Source of the DNA: an uncultured Muribaculaceae bacterium
GTDB taxonomy: Bacteria; Bacteroidota; Bacteroidia; Bacteroidales; Muribaculaceae
Direction of reading: 5' to 3'
Assembly (NCBI GenBank): GCA_910584495.1
Contig: CAJUAR010000002.1
Location: 29,492 to 93,491 of the forward strand
Length of the DNA stretch: 64,000 nt
Below, piece after piece: positions 1 through 8,318 of the stretch; the stretch's first letter is position 1, and each line of letters opens with the position of its first letter. The position numbers and the translations under genes are program-made. The notes below the pieces were generated by a model. The model worked only from the letters and a program-made list of their open reading frames with translations. It searched no databases and was not told where the DNA came from.

Positions 1-129
1 AACAGACTGGTTCACCTCCACGCGGTTGGCGTCGACAGTGAACGCCGCTGTGGGCTGTGTCGCCTTGTCGTCGGAGCACGAGGCCAAGGCCAGGCCCAGT
101 GCAGCTATTGGTATGATAATCGCTTTCAT
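1..129 (-). CDS. PKD-like lipoprotein, N-terminal fragment (cut by window edge)
   Basis: Only the first 43 codons are in the window; the gene runs off the left edge. The start ATG is at 129. The N-terminus is a lipoprotein signal with the lipobox LASC, followed by an acidic SDD stretch typical of Bacteroidetes lipoproteins sent to the cell surface. The next residues (PTAAFTVDANRVEVNQSV) look like the first strand of a PKD/Ig-like domain. It lies 3 bp after the SusD stop on the same strand, the position usually held by a surface glycan-binding protein or a surface hydrolase. The function beyond that is inference because the body of the protein is missing. Confidence 0.7.
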   Translation of the reverse strand, partial: MKAIIIPIAALGLALASCSDDKATQPTAAFTVDANRVEVNQSV

Positions 130-132
130 TGT

Positions 133-1875
133 TTAGTAGCCTGGATTTTGTGTCACAATACCGTTGGAGAGGTCGATTTCGCGCTGGGGAATGGGGAAAA
201 TCTCGTTCACGCCCTCCTTAAAATATGCTCCGCGGCGGTTGGAACGCAGGTCGCTGAATATTTTAAGACACTCTTTGGCACGTCCCTGGCGCACGATGTC
301 GAAGAAACGTTCCCATTCGTAGCACAGCTCGATGGTGCGCTCGTCCCAGATTTGCTGGCGCAGATAGCCGTAGCCGCCGCCGATATAGAGTGTCGAGCTG
401 TTGTTGATTTCGTTCACCACTTTCTTGTTGCTGTTGAGCTGCTCAAGGGCCTGCGCGCCCTTGCCGCACTCGTTGAGGGCCTCGGCATACATCAGCACAA
501 CGTCGGCATAGCGCAAAACGCGGCGGTTCTTGCCGTTGTCGCCGCCGTAGACGGGGCGGTCCTTGAGGGGAGTGTACCACTTGAGGGGCAACAGGTGTCC
601 GGCCCCGATTTCGGTGTTCTCCATGTCGGGAGTGGTCTCGTGGTGGCCCATGATGAAGCGGCGGCGGGCATCGGCGGCATTGCTGCCGGTGAAGATGATT
701 GTGGTGATGATGGCCTGGTCGCCGAAGATGGGCACCTGCGCGCCGTCGGCCGAATTGTAGGCCGCCGGGAACATGTTCATGTAGATGGAGTTGCCCTCGT
801 TAGTGTCGCCGGTGGTGCCGTCGCCCGATTCCTTGAAGACAATTTCAAAAATCGAACCCTGGCAGAACTCGCCCTGCAGGTAGAACTGCTGGTCGTAGGT
901 GATGGCCCCGCCGTAGGCGTCGACATAGCGCAGCGAGTAGGCGTTGAGCAGGGTAGGGCACTCGTTTTCGGCAGTCTCGTAGGGGTCGGTTTCCTTGTTG
1001 AGCTCCTGCGGCTTGAACCACAGTCGCTTGCGGAGCGATTCCCAGTCCTCGCCGTCATAGTTTTCGGGGTAGTGGAGCATGTCCTTGAACTTGAGCGAGG
1101 CTCCTTTGACAAAGTAGTCGCCAAGGCGTGTCATTTCTTCCCATTTCTCTGAGGGCACGCCCGGTTTTGCCTGGTACATGAGCACCTTCATCAGCAGGGC
1201 TGTGGCGGCCCCCGAGCTTGCCTTGCCCGAGTTGTTCGAGGTGTAGCGGGCAGGCAGCATGATGGCGGCCTCGCGCAGGTCTTTCTCTATGTAGGCGTAT
1301 GTTTGCTCCAGCGTGCTGCGGGGCACCACAATCTTGTCCACCTCTTCCACTTCGGGACGGATTGGCACGCCGCCGAAAGTGCGGGCGAGGTTGAAGTAGA
1401 AGTAGGCCCGCAGAAACTTGGCCTGGCCCAGGATTTCGCGGATGTCCTTGTAGGCCGAATAGTCGTCGGTCGACAGCCGCGCACGGTCGATGTTGGCAAT
1501 CACCTGGTTGACACGGTGTATGCCCTTGTAGTAGATTGTCCAGCGGTTGAGAATGTAGTTGTTCGATGTGTTGAAACGGAAGTGCGCCAGCTGTCCCATG
1601 TGGCTCGAAAGCCCTTCGTCGCGGCCCACGACGTTGTCGCCGATGGCTTCGCCGAAGCGCCAGTCGGTGTCCTGCATGGCGTCGCTCTGCAAAATGTCGT
1701 AGACGGCATTGAGGCTTGCCTGCAGTTTGTAGCGGGTGTCATAGAATTTCTCCGAAGTGTTGTTGCCCTTCACTTCCTGGTCGAGAAAATCGTCGCAGCC
1801 GGCAAGGAAGGCGCCGGATACCGCCAGCAGCATGCCGGCGGCGATTCCCTTGAAAGATATATTTGTAAGTCTCAT
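133..1875 (-). CDS. SusD/RagB family outer-membrane lipoprotein
   Basis: This 580-residue protein is the expected length for a SusD-like nutrient-binding lipoprotein, which forms the lid over its SusC partner at the cell surface. The lipobox is LAGC (Cys27), followed by DDFLDQ, a surface-export type signal. The TPR-like region holds the RAYFYFNLARTFGGVP segment seen across the family, and the C-terminus has the usual RYADVVLMYAEALNE and WERFFDIVRQGR segments with the final FPIPQREIDLSNG block. The SusC gene ends 10 bp upstream on the same strand, so the two are co-transcribed. The glycan bound cannot be read from sequence; sulfatases encoded nearby suggest a sulfated one. Confidence 0.95.
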   Translation of the reverse strand: MRLTNISFKGIAAGMLLAVSGAFLAGCDDFLDQEVKGNNTSEKFYDTRYKLQASLNAVYDILQSDAMQDTDWRFGEAIGDNVVGRDEGLSSHMGQLAHFRFNTSNNYILNRWTIYYKGIHRVNQVIANIDRARLSTDDYSAYKDIREILGQAKFLRAYFYFNLARTFGGVPIRPEVEEVDKIVVPRSTLEQTYAYIEKDLREAAIMLPARYTSNNSGKASSGAATALLMKVLMYQAKPGVPSEKWEEMTRLGDYFVKGASLKFKDMLHYPENYDGEDWESLRKRLWFKPQELNKETDPYETAENECPTLLNAYSLRYVDAYGGAITYDQQFYLQGEFCQGSIFEIVFKESGDGTTGDTNEGNSIYMNMFPAAYNSADGAQVPIFGDQAIITTIIFTGSNAADARRRFIMGHHETTPDMENTEIGAGHLLPLKWYTPLKDRPVYGGDNGKNRRVLRYADVVLMYAEALNECGKGAQALEQLNSNKKVVNEINNSSTLYIGGGYGYLRQQIWDERTIELCYEWERFFDIVRQGRAKECLKIFSDLRSNRRGAYFKEGVNEIFPIPQREIDLSNGIVTQNPGY

Positions 1876-1885
1876 TTTATTTCTG

Positions 1886-4800
1886 TTAGAATCCGAATTT
1901 CAGACCGAAAGTGAACGAACGCGCCTGGGGATAGTTGCCGTGGTCCACGCCCATGTTGAGGTTGTTGCCCTCGGTACCGTCGACCTTGCCCACTTCGGGG
2001 TCGAAGCCGTCATATTTAGTCCAGGTGAGCAGATTATAGGCCGTGGCCGACACTACGAGCGACGACAGGCCCAGACGGCGGACGAGCGACGGCTCGAAGG
2101 AGTAGGACAGGCGCAGCTCTTTGAGGCGCACATACGAGCCGTCCTTGACCAGGAAGTCGCTCGAGCGGAAGTTGCGGGCGGCGTCGTTGCTGTCAAGATC
2201 GGGCACCGAAGCCCCGGTGTTGAGGGGGAAGAACTTGCGGTTGTCGGCCACCTGGCCCGACCAGTGCTTGTCGCGGATGTCGGCATAGACGTTGCCGTTG
2301 CCGGCATTGTAGAGGTAGTAGTCCATGACGTTGAAAATCTTGTTGCCGGTCTGGCCCTGGAAGAACACCGAGAGCTCGAGGCCCGAGTAGCGGAAGCTCA
2401 TCGGCACGCCGAACACGAAGTCGGGCAGCGGCGAGCCGAGATAGGTGCGGTCCTCGTCGGTGATGCGTCCGTCGCCGTTGAGGTCCTTGAAGCGGAAGTC
2501 GCCCACGCGGGTGGTCTGCTCCGAATCCATCTTGCCCGGTTCGTACTGCGCCGAGGCCTTCACCTCTTCGGGAGTCTGGAAAATGCCGTCGGTCACATAG
2601 CCGAAGAAGCTGCCTATGGGCTGTCCTACGGCGGTTTTGGTAACGGCGTCGGCAATGCTGCCCTCGCTAAGGCGGTTGCCCCAGATGGGCTCGTTGCCGG
2701 TGCCCAGCGAGGTCACTTTGTTCTTGATCCACGACAGGTTGAAGCCCACGTCGAACGAGAATTTGCCGAAATTCCGGCGGTAGGTGAGCTGTGTCTCGAA
2801 GCCGTAGTTCTTCACGGCCCCGGCATTGGTCATGGGGTTGGTGTCAAGGCCGGCCGACAGAACGGTGGGCACGGCGATGAGCATGTCGGTGGTCTTCTTG
2901 TTGAAGTATTCCAGGCCGAACATAATGGTGTTGTTAAGGAACGAAAGGTCGACGCCGGCGTTGAACGTCTCGGTTTTCTCCCACTTGATGTCGGGGTTGC
3001 CGATGGTCAGAGCCGTATAGCCGGGCTGCAGCACGTGCGTGCCCTGGCCGTAGGGGTAGTTGAACTGGCTCACCAGGTAGGTGTAGCATGCCAGCTCGTC
3101 GATGCGGTTGTTGCCAAGCTTGCCCCAGCCCACGCGCAGCTTGCCAAGGCTGAGCCACGTGTGCTCGCGCATGAAGCTTTCCGACGAGAATTTCCAGCCC
3201 AGCGACACCGAGGGGAAGGTGCCCCAGCGGTTTTTGCTCGAGAATTTCGACGAGCCGTCGACACGCACGTTGGCCTGCAGCAGGTAGCGGTCCCTGAAGC
3301 TGTAGTTCACGCGGCCGATGAAGCCCACCGCCGTCCAATTGCGGTCCAGGCCGTATGTCTTGTCGCCGGTGAAGCCGCTCGACAGGAACCACTGGTCGGG
3401 GTTGTTGTCGGGGGTGCCGCGCTTGGTCGATTCCTGGAATGAGTTTTTATAGCCCTCGGCGGTCTGGCCGGCAAGGACGGTCACTTTGTTGATTTCGTCG
3501 TTCCAGTCGAAAGTGAGCAGGTTGTTGATTTCCCATTTGTCAACTGTGTTGCGGTAGTTGTAGATGGTTGTGAGGTCGGTCATGGCAAAGTCCTCTTCGA
3601 GCTTGTTCACCTCGGTGAAGCGGCGGTTTGTCTGCGGAGCCACATAGTACGATGCCTTGAACTGGTAGTTGAAGAAACGGAGGAAGTCGGCCGAGAGGGT
3701 TGCGTTGATGTCGAAGCGGTCGCGCTTGATGGAGCGGTGGTAGCGGTCGATCTGGGCAATGGGGTGGTCTTCGCTCCAGTAGCCCTTGGTGTCGTGGATG
3801 CGCACCATGGGGTTCTGGTATAGGGCGCGTTTGAGCACCGATGCCGAGCCTTCGGGCACGAGGTCGCGGTTTTCGTTGGAGTAGGACATGTTGGCCATAA
3901 GTGTGAGCCAGCCGGTGATTTTCTGGTTGATGTTCACGCGGGCGTTGAAACGGTTGTAGTCCGACGATTTCACGATGCCTTTTTCGTTGAAGTAGCCCAG
4001 GCTCACAAGGTACTTGGTGTTGTCGTTGCCGCCGCTGACGGTGGCGTTATACTGCTGCTTGACGCCCGTGCGTGTGATGGCGTTCCACCAGCTGTCGGGG
4101 GTGTCCTCCAGAATGTAGTCCAGCAGGTGTTTCTTGTTTTCGTCAAAGGCATAGCTGCCGTCGGGCTGCACGGTCTGATAGAGGCGGCCGTCGGCCGAGT
4201 AGAGCGAAGAGCCGTTGACATAGTCGAGCATCAGGGCATAGTCCTCGACACCCATCACCTTGATGGTTTTCCAGGGGTTGGACACGCCGAAATATGCGTC
4301 GAAGGTCACTGCCGTCTTGCCGCTTTCGCCGGCCTTGGTGGTGATGGCCACAACGCCGTTGGCGGCACGCGCGCCATAGACTGCCGACGATGCCGCGTCC
4401 TTGAGGATTTCGATGCTTGCAATGTCGTTGGGACTGATGTGGGTTATGTCGTCGACAATGAAGCCGTCGACAACATAGAGCGGGTCGGCGTCGTTGACAG
4501 TGCCCGTGCCACGGATTTTGATGGTGGTGGGGCCGCCCGGCGAGCCGCTGTTCTGGATCACGTTGACGCCCGAAGCCTTGCCCTGCAGGGCCTGGAGGGC
4601 CGACGATACGGGGGTGTTGTTGACATCCTTGCCGCTGATCGACGATATGGAGCCGGTTACATCGCTCTTGCGCTGCACGCCGTAGCCCACAACGACCACT
4701 TCGTCGAGGGTCTGCATGTTGGTCGACATATAGACATCTACCTTGGTGCGGCCGTTGATTTTTTCTTCTTTGGTGTCGAGGCCTACATAGGAGAACACCA

Positions 4801-5020
4801 GGGTGCCGTCGGCCGGAGCCTTGATGGTGTAGTTGCCGTCGATGTCCGATACGGCGCTTGACCTGGAGCCTTTAACCATTACCGAGGCCCCGATTACAGG
4901 CTCGTTGAATTCCGTGTCGTAGATCGTGCCGCTCACTGTGACGAGGTCCTGGGCGCCGGCACCGATGCTTGTGATGGCCAATAGCATGACTGCTATGAAC
5001 CGGTATAGTTTTTTGAACAT
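1886..5020 (-). CDS. SusC/RagA family TonB-linked outer-membrane transporter
   Basis: The start is placed at the ATG at 5020 (MFKKLYRF) because it begins a proper signal peptide ending GAGAQ; the ATG 27 bp further upstream only adds a charged leader. The product is 1044 residues. After the signal come a carboxypeptidase-D regulatory-like domain (about 25-105), the TonB-box-like DEVVVVGYG, the plug with SDVTGSISSISGKDV and RGTGTVNDADPLYVVDG, then a long beta barrel ending FTFGLKFGF with a C-terminal Phe. It imports oligosaccharides with the SusD partner. It follows the TDGT-repeat gene with a 54-bp gap and probably shares its promoter. Confidence 0.96.
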   Translation of the reverse strand: MFKKLYRFIAVMLLAITSIGAGAQDLVTVSGTIYDTEFNEPVIGASVMVKGSRSSAVSDIDGNYTIKAPADGTLVFSYVGLDTKEEKINGRTKVDVYMSTNMQTLDEVVVVGYGVQRKSDVTGSISSISGKDVNNTPVSSALQALQGKASGVNVIQNSGSPGGPTTIKIRGTGTVNDADPLYVVDGFIVDDITHISPNDIASIEILKDAASSAVYGARAANGVVAITTKAGESGKTAVTFDAYFGVSNPWKTIKVMGVEDYALMLDYVNGSSLYSADGRLYQTVQPDGSYAFDENKKHLLDYILEDTPDSWWNAITRTGVKQQYNATVSGGNDNTKYLVSLGYFNEKGIVKSSDYNRFNARVNINQKITGWLTLMANMSYSNENRDLVPEGSASVLKRALYQNPMVRIHDTKGYWSEDHPIAQIDRYHRSIKRDRFDINATLSADFLRFFNYQFKASYYVAPQTNRRFTEVNKLEEDFAMTDLTTIYNYRNTVDKWEINNLLTFDWNDEINKVTVLAGQTAEGYKNSFQESTKRGTPDNNPDQWFLSSGFTGDKTYGLDRNWTAVGFIGRVNYSFRDRYLLQANVRVDGSSKFSSKNRWGTFPSVSLGWKFSSESFMREHTWLSLGKLRVGWGKLGNNRIDELACYTYLVSQFNYPYGQGTHVLQPGYTALTIGNPDIKWEKTETFNAGVDLSFLNNTIMFGLEYFNKKTTDMLIAVPTVLSAGLDTNPMTNAGAVKNYGFETQLTYRRNFGKFSFDVGFNLSWIKNKVTSLGTGNEPIWGNRLSEGSIADAVTKTAVGQPIGSFFGYVTDGIFQTPEEVKASAQYEPGKMDSEQTTRVGDFRFKDLNGDGRITDEDRTYLGSPLPDFVFGVPMSFRYSGLELSVFFQGQTGNKIFNVMDYYLYNAGNGNVYADIRDKHWSGQVADNRKFFPLNTGASVPDLDSNDAARNFRSSDFLVKDGSYVRLKELRLSYSFEPSLVRRLGLSSLVVSATAYNLLTWTKYDGFDPEVGKVDGTEGNNLNMGVDHGNYPQARSFTFGLKFGF

Positions 5021-5074
5021 AGAAAGATGGTTGCCCGCCGGCGGCAAGGCTGTCGCCGGCGGGGCTGGTAAGGT

Positions 5075-6943
5075 TTATTTTACAATCAGTTTCGACTTGA
5101 AGTGGTTGTTGTCGGCAGTCTCGATGGAGAGCATGTAGAGGCCGGGGGCCATGCCGCCGATTTCCACGGTGTTGTCGGCCGGTGCGGCAACGGTTTTGAC
5201 AAGCGCGCCAGCGGTGGTGTAGATGCTCACGGCTTCGACCTGTGAGTTGGTGTTGACGGTGAAGTAGGTCGAGGCGGGGTTGGGGCTCACGCTCACCAGG
5301 GTGTTGGCGGCAGCGATGCTGCCTATGCTTGCGTCGTCCTTGATTTCCTCGCGGGTGCGGTACTCGGGTTCCATCACGTCGGGGTTCTTGGCGGGGTCAT
5401 AGCCGGGCTGGCGGTAGTGGTAGCAGTAGAGCTGGTTGTTCACCGACGAGGTATAGAGCAGGTCGCCGTTGAGGTTGCGCAGCGAGTACACTTTGTCGCC
5501 GTTAGCGTCGATGTTCGACACGATTGTGCCCTTGCCGTCCTTGCTGTCCAGGCGGTGGAGCTTGGTGTTGGTGGCTCCGGTGCCGTCGAGCGAGCCTTCG
5601 TTCCACCAGTAGAGCGAGCCGCCGGCAACGATGGGTTCCTTCACCCAGTTGCAGCCCGATGCGCCGGGGGCATAGTCGTCCTGCAGCCACACCTTCTCGC
5701 CGTCGAAGCAGTGGAATTCGCCGCCGTAGCAGCCCTCGATGGTGGCGTCGGTGCCCGAGTTGGCACAGAACATATACACACCGTCGAACACAACGCCCGG
5801 ATCAGGGAAGGAGTGGTGAGTGTCGGTGGTTTCGATGGTGTTGATGTCCCACCAGCCCATGTTGCCGGGTTCGCAGTTGGTCCACAGCAGTTCGTTGCCT
5901 ATTGCCGGTATGCGGCCGCGGAACACTGCATAGCCGTTGTAGAGCTCGCCCACCATGGTTGTGCCGCCGCCTTCGCCAAGGCCGTTGGCATTGACGGTGG
6001 GTATGGTGTTATAGATTTCGTAGGTGCCTTCTTCGGTGCCGTCCGATGCCCAGGGCTCGTTGCCCGATTCGATAGACCATGCCTTGAAGAAGAGTTTCTC
6101 ATTGTAGAAGTTAACCATGTGGCACAGTGCGGGGTTGAGGGTCGACATGCCGTCGTCCTTTGCCTTGTCAGGCTCGGTGTTGATGTCCTTCACCAGGTAA
6201 GTGCCGGCCTCGGTGCCGTCGGTCACCCACAGTTCTTCGCCGTGTGTCACGCCCGACTTGTCGGATTCGTTGCCTTTGAAGAATACCTTGCGGCCCACGC
6301 GGCAGATTGCGCCGAAGCGGTGCTCGCCGTCCTCAACGCCGGGGAACACGCAGTCCACGGCCTTCACCATCTTGGTGCCTTCTTCGGTGCCGTCCGAAAT
6401 CCAGAGCCAGCGCTGGGGCGTGGAATCGGCAAACTCGCTCTCGCCGTCGGTGGCGAAGAACACAAAGTGGTTTTCGTCCATCTGGCAGAAGGCCAGGGGA
6501 TTGCTCGAACCGAAGTCGTGGATGTCCTTCACCATGTAGGTGCCTTCTTCGGTGCCGTCGGAAATCCACAGTTCCGAGCCGGTGTCCTCGCTGTCCTTGG
6601 CCGAGAACACCACTTTGTCGTTGAAGCGTGTGAGCCACTGAATTTCAGAGGTGGCCACGCCGGGGTTGATGTCTTTCACCATGTAGGTGCCATCAGGGGT
6701 GCCGTCGGTCACCCACAGTTCTTCGCCGTGGTCGGCGTCGGTGGCCGAGAAGAAGGCGCGGTAGCCTTTTTCGGGCGAACCGGCAACGCAGAGGTTTTTC
6801 TGTTTGTAATAGACTTTTTCCTGACCGATATTGGCGGTCACTCCGGCGGGAAGCAGCGAGCTGGTCCCTTCCGGCAGAGCTTGTGCAACAGCTCCTAAGC
6901 TGCAGAATGCGGCAGCCGAAAGAAGTAATGTTTGCTTTAGCAT
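5075..6943 (-). CDS. TDGT-repeat surface/secreted protein with type IX sorting domain
   Basis: The 622-residue product has a signal peptide (cleavage near residue 20, AVAQA). It has five clear copies and one worn copy of a repeat of the form ELWVTDGTxxGTxxVKDI, the first at about 72-95. Such repeats occur in surface proteins of Bacteroidetes and others and probably fold as propeller blades (inference). The last 75 residues match a type A type IX secretion sorting domain: SVSPNPASTYFTV, then VSIYTTAGALVKTV, then GLYMLSIETADN and a basic end, KSKLIVK. The protein should cross the outer membrane through T9SS. It is the first gene of the leftward SusC/SusD operon, which suggests glycan capture or degradation. 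No catalytic motif was recognised. Confidence 0.85.
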   Translation of the reverse strand: MLKQTLLLSAAAFCSLGAVAQALPEGTSSLLPAGVTANIGQEKVYYKQKNLCVAGSPEKGYRAFFSATDADHGEELWVTDGTPDGTYMVKDINPGVATSEIQWLTRFNDKVVFSAKDSEDTGSELWISDGTEEGTYMVKDIHDFGSSNPLAFCQMDENHFVFFATDGESEFADSTPQRWLWISDGTEEGTKMVKAVDCVFPGVEDGEHRFGAICRVGRKVFFKGNESDKSGVTHGEELWVTDGTEAGTYLVKDINTEPDKAKDDGMSTLNPALCHMVNFYNEKLFFKAWSIESGNEPWASDGTEEGTYEIYNTIPTVNANGLGEGGGTTMVGELYNGYAVFRGRIPAIGNELLWTNCEPGNMGWWDINTIETTDTHHSFPDPGVVFDGVYMFCANSGTDATIEGCYGGEFHCFDGEKVWLQDDYAPGASGCNWVKEPIVAGGSLYWWNEGSLDGTGATNTKLHRLDSKDGKGTIVSNIDANGDKVYSLRNLNGDLLYTSSVNNQLYCYHYRQPGYDPAKNPDVMEPEYRTREEIKDDASIGSIAAANTLVSVSPNPASTYFTVNTNSQVEAVSIYTTAGALVKTVAAPADNTVEIGGMAPGLYMLSIETADNNHFKSKLIVK

Positions 6944-7011
6944 AGCGATTAGTTTTAGGGGTTCTTTTTATTTTGGTTTATTGTTGAATTATGTAGGGGG
7001 AGGTGGATGCG

Positions 7012-7051
7012 TTTCACGGTGTGTTTTTCACGGTGTGTTTTTCACGGTTAA
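7012..7051. repeat. Three tandem 14-bp units in the leader of the leftward operon
   Basis: The unit TTTTTCACGGTGTG occurs complete at 7024-7037, lacking its first two bases at 7012-7023, and diverging in its last bases at 7038-7051. It lies between the leftward -7 box (7095-7088) and the start codon at 6943, so it would be in the mRNA leader. It could bind a regulator or simply be a slippage product. Confidence 0.75.
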
Positions 7052-7087
7052 TATTTATTGAAAAATTCTTGGTTCTGTTTTGCACTG

Positions 7088-7095
7088 CAAAGTTA
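7088..7095 (-). promoter_or_regulatory. Bacteroidetes -7 box for the T9SS-SusC-SusD operon
   Basis: On the minus strand the octamer reads TAACTTTG, matching TAnnTTTG. No clear TTTG -33 element lies 19-21 bp upstream, so this would be a weak or activator-dependent promoter with a leader of about 140 nt. Confidence 0.45.
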
Positions 7096-7245
7096 CAAAC
7101 TCTTTAAAACCGCGAATGGGTAAATTTGTCTTCGAAATCTGCAATTCTGTCCATCGCTCCCGGGAATAAATGCGTAAAATGCTGAGTATAGACAATTTTA
7201 CCCATATATAAAACATAATTACCTCTCGTTGACAAAGTATGGTTT

Positions 7246-7253
7246 TACCTTTG
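7246..7253 (+). promoter_or_regulatory. Bacteroidetes -7 box for the GH43-sulfatase operon
   Basis: TACCTTTG matches TAnnTTTG, 31 bp before the GH43 start codon. A TTGACA lies at 7229-7234, but its spacing is too short for a -33 element. Activator dependence is likely, as is usual for glycan-use operons. Confidence 0.45.
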
Positions 7254-7284
7254 CAACACAGAACAAAAAAAACTAATTGATATC

Positions 7285-8313
7285 ATGAATAAGCCCAAAT
7301 CATTATCCTCTTTATTGCTCGCCGGCATGGCGGCAATTCCCATGTTATGGAGCACCTCGTGTGCATCCGGCACCGGCAAAGAAACGGCAGAGGCCGACAA
7401 TAACGTCTCGGAAGAGGCAGAAATATTCTTCGCCGATCCCACCATCTATACCGAAAACGGTAAATATTATCTGACAGGCACGCGCAACCGCGAGCCGCTC
7501 GGTTTCTCGCTGCTCGAATCGGAAGATCTCGTATCATGGCATCCAGCCCGTCCCGACTCCATGATTCTCAGAGCAGGGCAGAGCACATTCGGCGACAAAG
7601 GGTTCTGGGCCCCGCAACTTCTCAAGAGTGACAATGGCTACTGGCTCACCTACACCGCCAATGAACAGACAGTGTTCGCTGCCGCCGACAGCCTCACGGG
7701 CAATTACACCCAGGCCGAGGTGAAGCCCATCGACGGTTCAGAAAAAAACATCGATTCTTTTCTATTCAAGGACGACGACGGCAAGTGGTATCTCTACCAC
7801 GTCCGTTTCGACCATGGCAATTTCCTTTGGGTTGGCGAGTTCGACCCTGCTTCCGGCAGTATCGTTGAAGGCACTCTCACTCCTTGTTTTAAAAACGACC
7901 AGGCATGGGAAGCAACGCCGGCCTACAAGAGCAACCCGGTGATGGAAGGACCCACGGTAATCAAACTCGACGGCAAATACTATCTGTTCTATTCTGCCAA
8001 TCATTTCATGAGTCCCGACTACGCCGTAGGGTATGCTGTGGCCGACACTCCCCGCGGCCCATGGAAGAAGAACCCCGCAAATCCTATTATCCACCGCAAT
8101 ATTGTGGGTGAAAAAGGCTCGGGCCACGGTGATCTTTTTACCGATAACGAGGGCCGTTACCGCTATGTGTACCATGTGCACAATTCCGACAGTGTAGTAT
8201 CGCCACGCCGCACTCGCATTGTCACTCTCAAATTTGATAAAAACGAGGAAGATGGTACTTATACCATCACTGCCGATAGCTCATCGGTTGTCGTACCGCA
8301 TACAATTGGTTAA
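7285..8313 (+). CDS. Glycoside hydrolase family 43 lipoprotein
   Basis: The 342-residue product has a lipoprotein-type signal (WSTSC, Cys26) and a five-bladed propeller of GH43 type. The three acidic residues expected for this inverting family are visible: Asp51 in FFADPTIY (base), Asp157 in NIDSFLFKDDDGKWYLY (pKa modulator) and Glu221 in VMEGPTVIKLDGKYYLFYS (acid). The family includes arabinofuranosidases, xylosidases and galactosidases; the substrate cannot be set from sequence. It is the first gene of a rightward operon; the next gene starts 5 bp after its stop. The company of sulfatases suggests it trims a decorated, sulfated glycan. Confidence 0.88.
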   Translation: MNKPKSLSSLLLAGMAAIPMLWSTSCASGTGKETAEADNNVSEEAEIFFADPTIYTENGKYYLTGTRNREPLGFSLLESEDLVSWHPARPDSMILRAGQSTFGDKGFWAPQLLKSDNGYWLTYTANEQTVFAAADSLTGNYTQAEVKPIDGSEKNIDSFLFKDDDGKWYLYHVRFDHGNFLWVGEFDPASGSIVEGTLTPCFKNDQAWEATPAYKSNPVMEGPTVIKLDGKYYLFYSANHFMSPDYAVGYAVADTPRGPWKKNPANPIIHRNIVGEKGSGHGDLFTDNEGRYRYVYHVHNSDSVVSPRRTRIVTLKFDKNEEDGTYTITADSSSVVVPHTIG

Positions 8314-8318
8314 TAATT

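Larger units (their letters stand above)
6944..7284. other. Divergent regulatory region between the two arms of locus 1
   Basis: This 341-bp gap separates the leftward T9SS-SusC-SusD operon from the rightward GH43-sulfatase operon. It holds a -7 box for each direction and a 14-bp tandem repeat at 7012-7051, listed separately. The remainder is AT-rich with no ORF that looks real. Confidence 0.7.

Noticed and set aside
148..1914. Long plus-strand frames opposite the SusD gene
   Set aside because: They are antisense shadows of a well-matched SusD protein, with compositions rich in Val, Ala and His and no recognisable motif.
1757..3442. A 561-codon plus-strand frame opposite SusC
   Set aside because: It runs across the ends of both the SusC and SusD genes, has no start context or family features, and is a reverse-strand artefact of GC-rich codon use.
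5417..6898. A 493-codon plus-strand frame opposite the T9SS gene
   Set aside because: Its apparent internal repeats are the antisense reading of the TDGT repeats.
7012..7051. Short tandem units as a CRISPR array
   Set aside because: Three 14-bp units without spacers and no cas genes.
7229..7253. TTGACA plus downstream box as a sigma-70 promoter
   Set aside because: Spacing is wrong for a -35/-10 pair, and this phylum uses a different consensus; only the TAnnTTTG part was kept.
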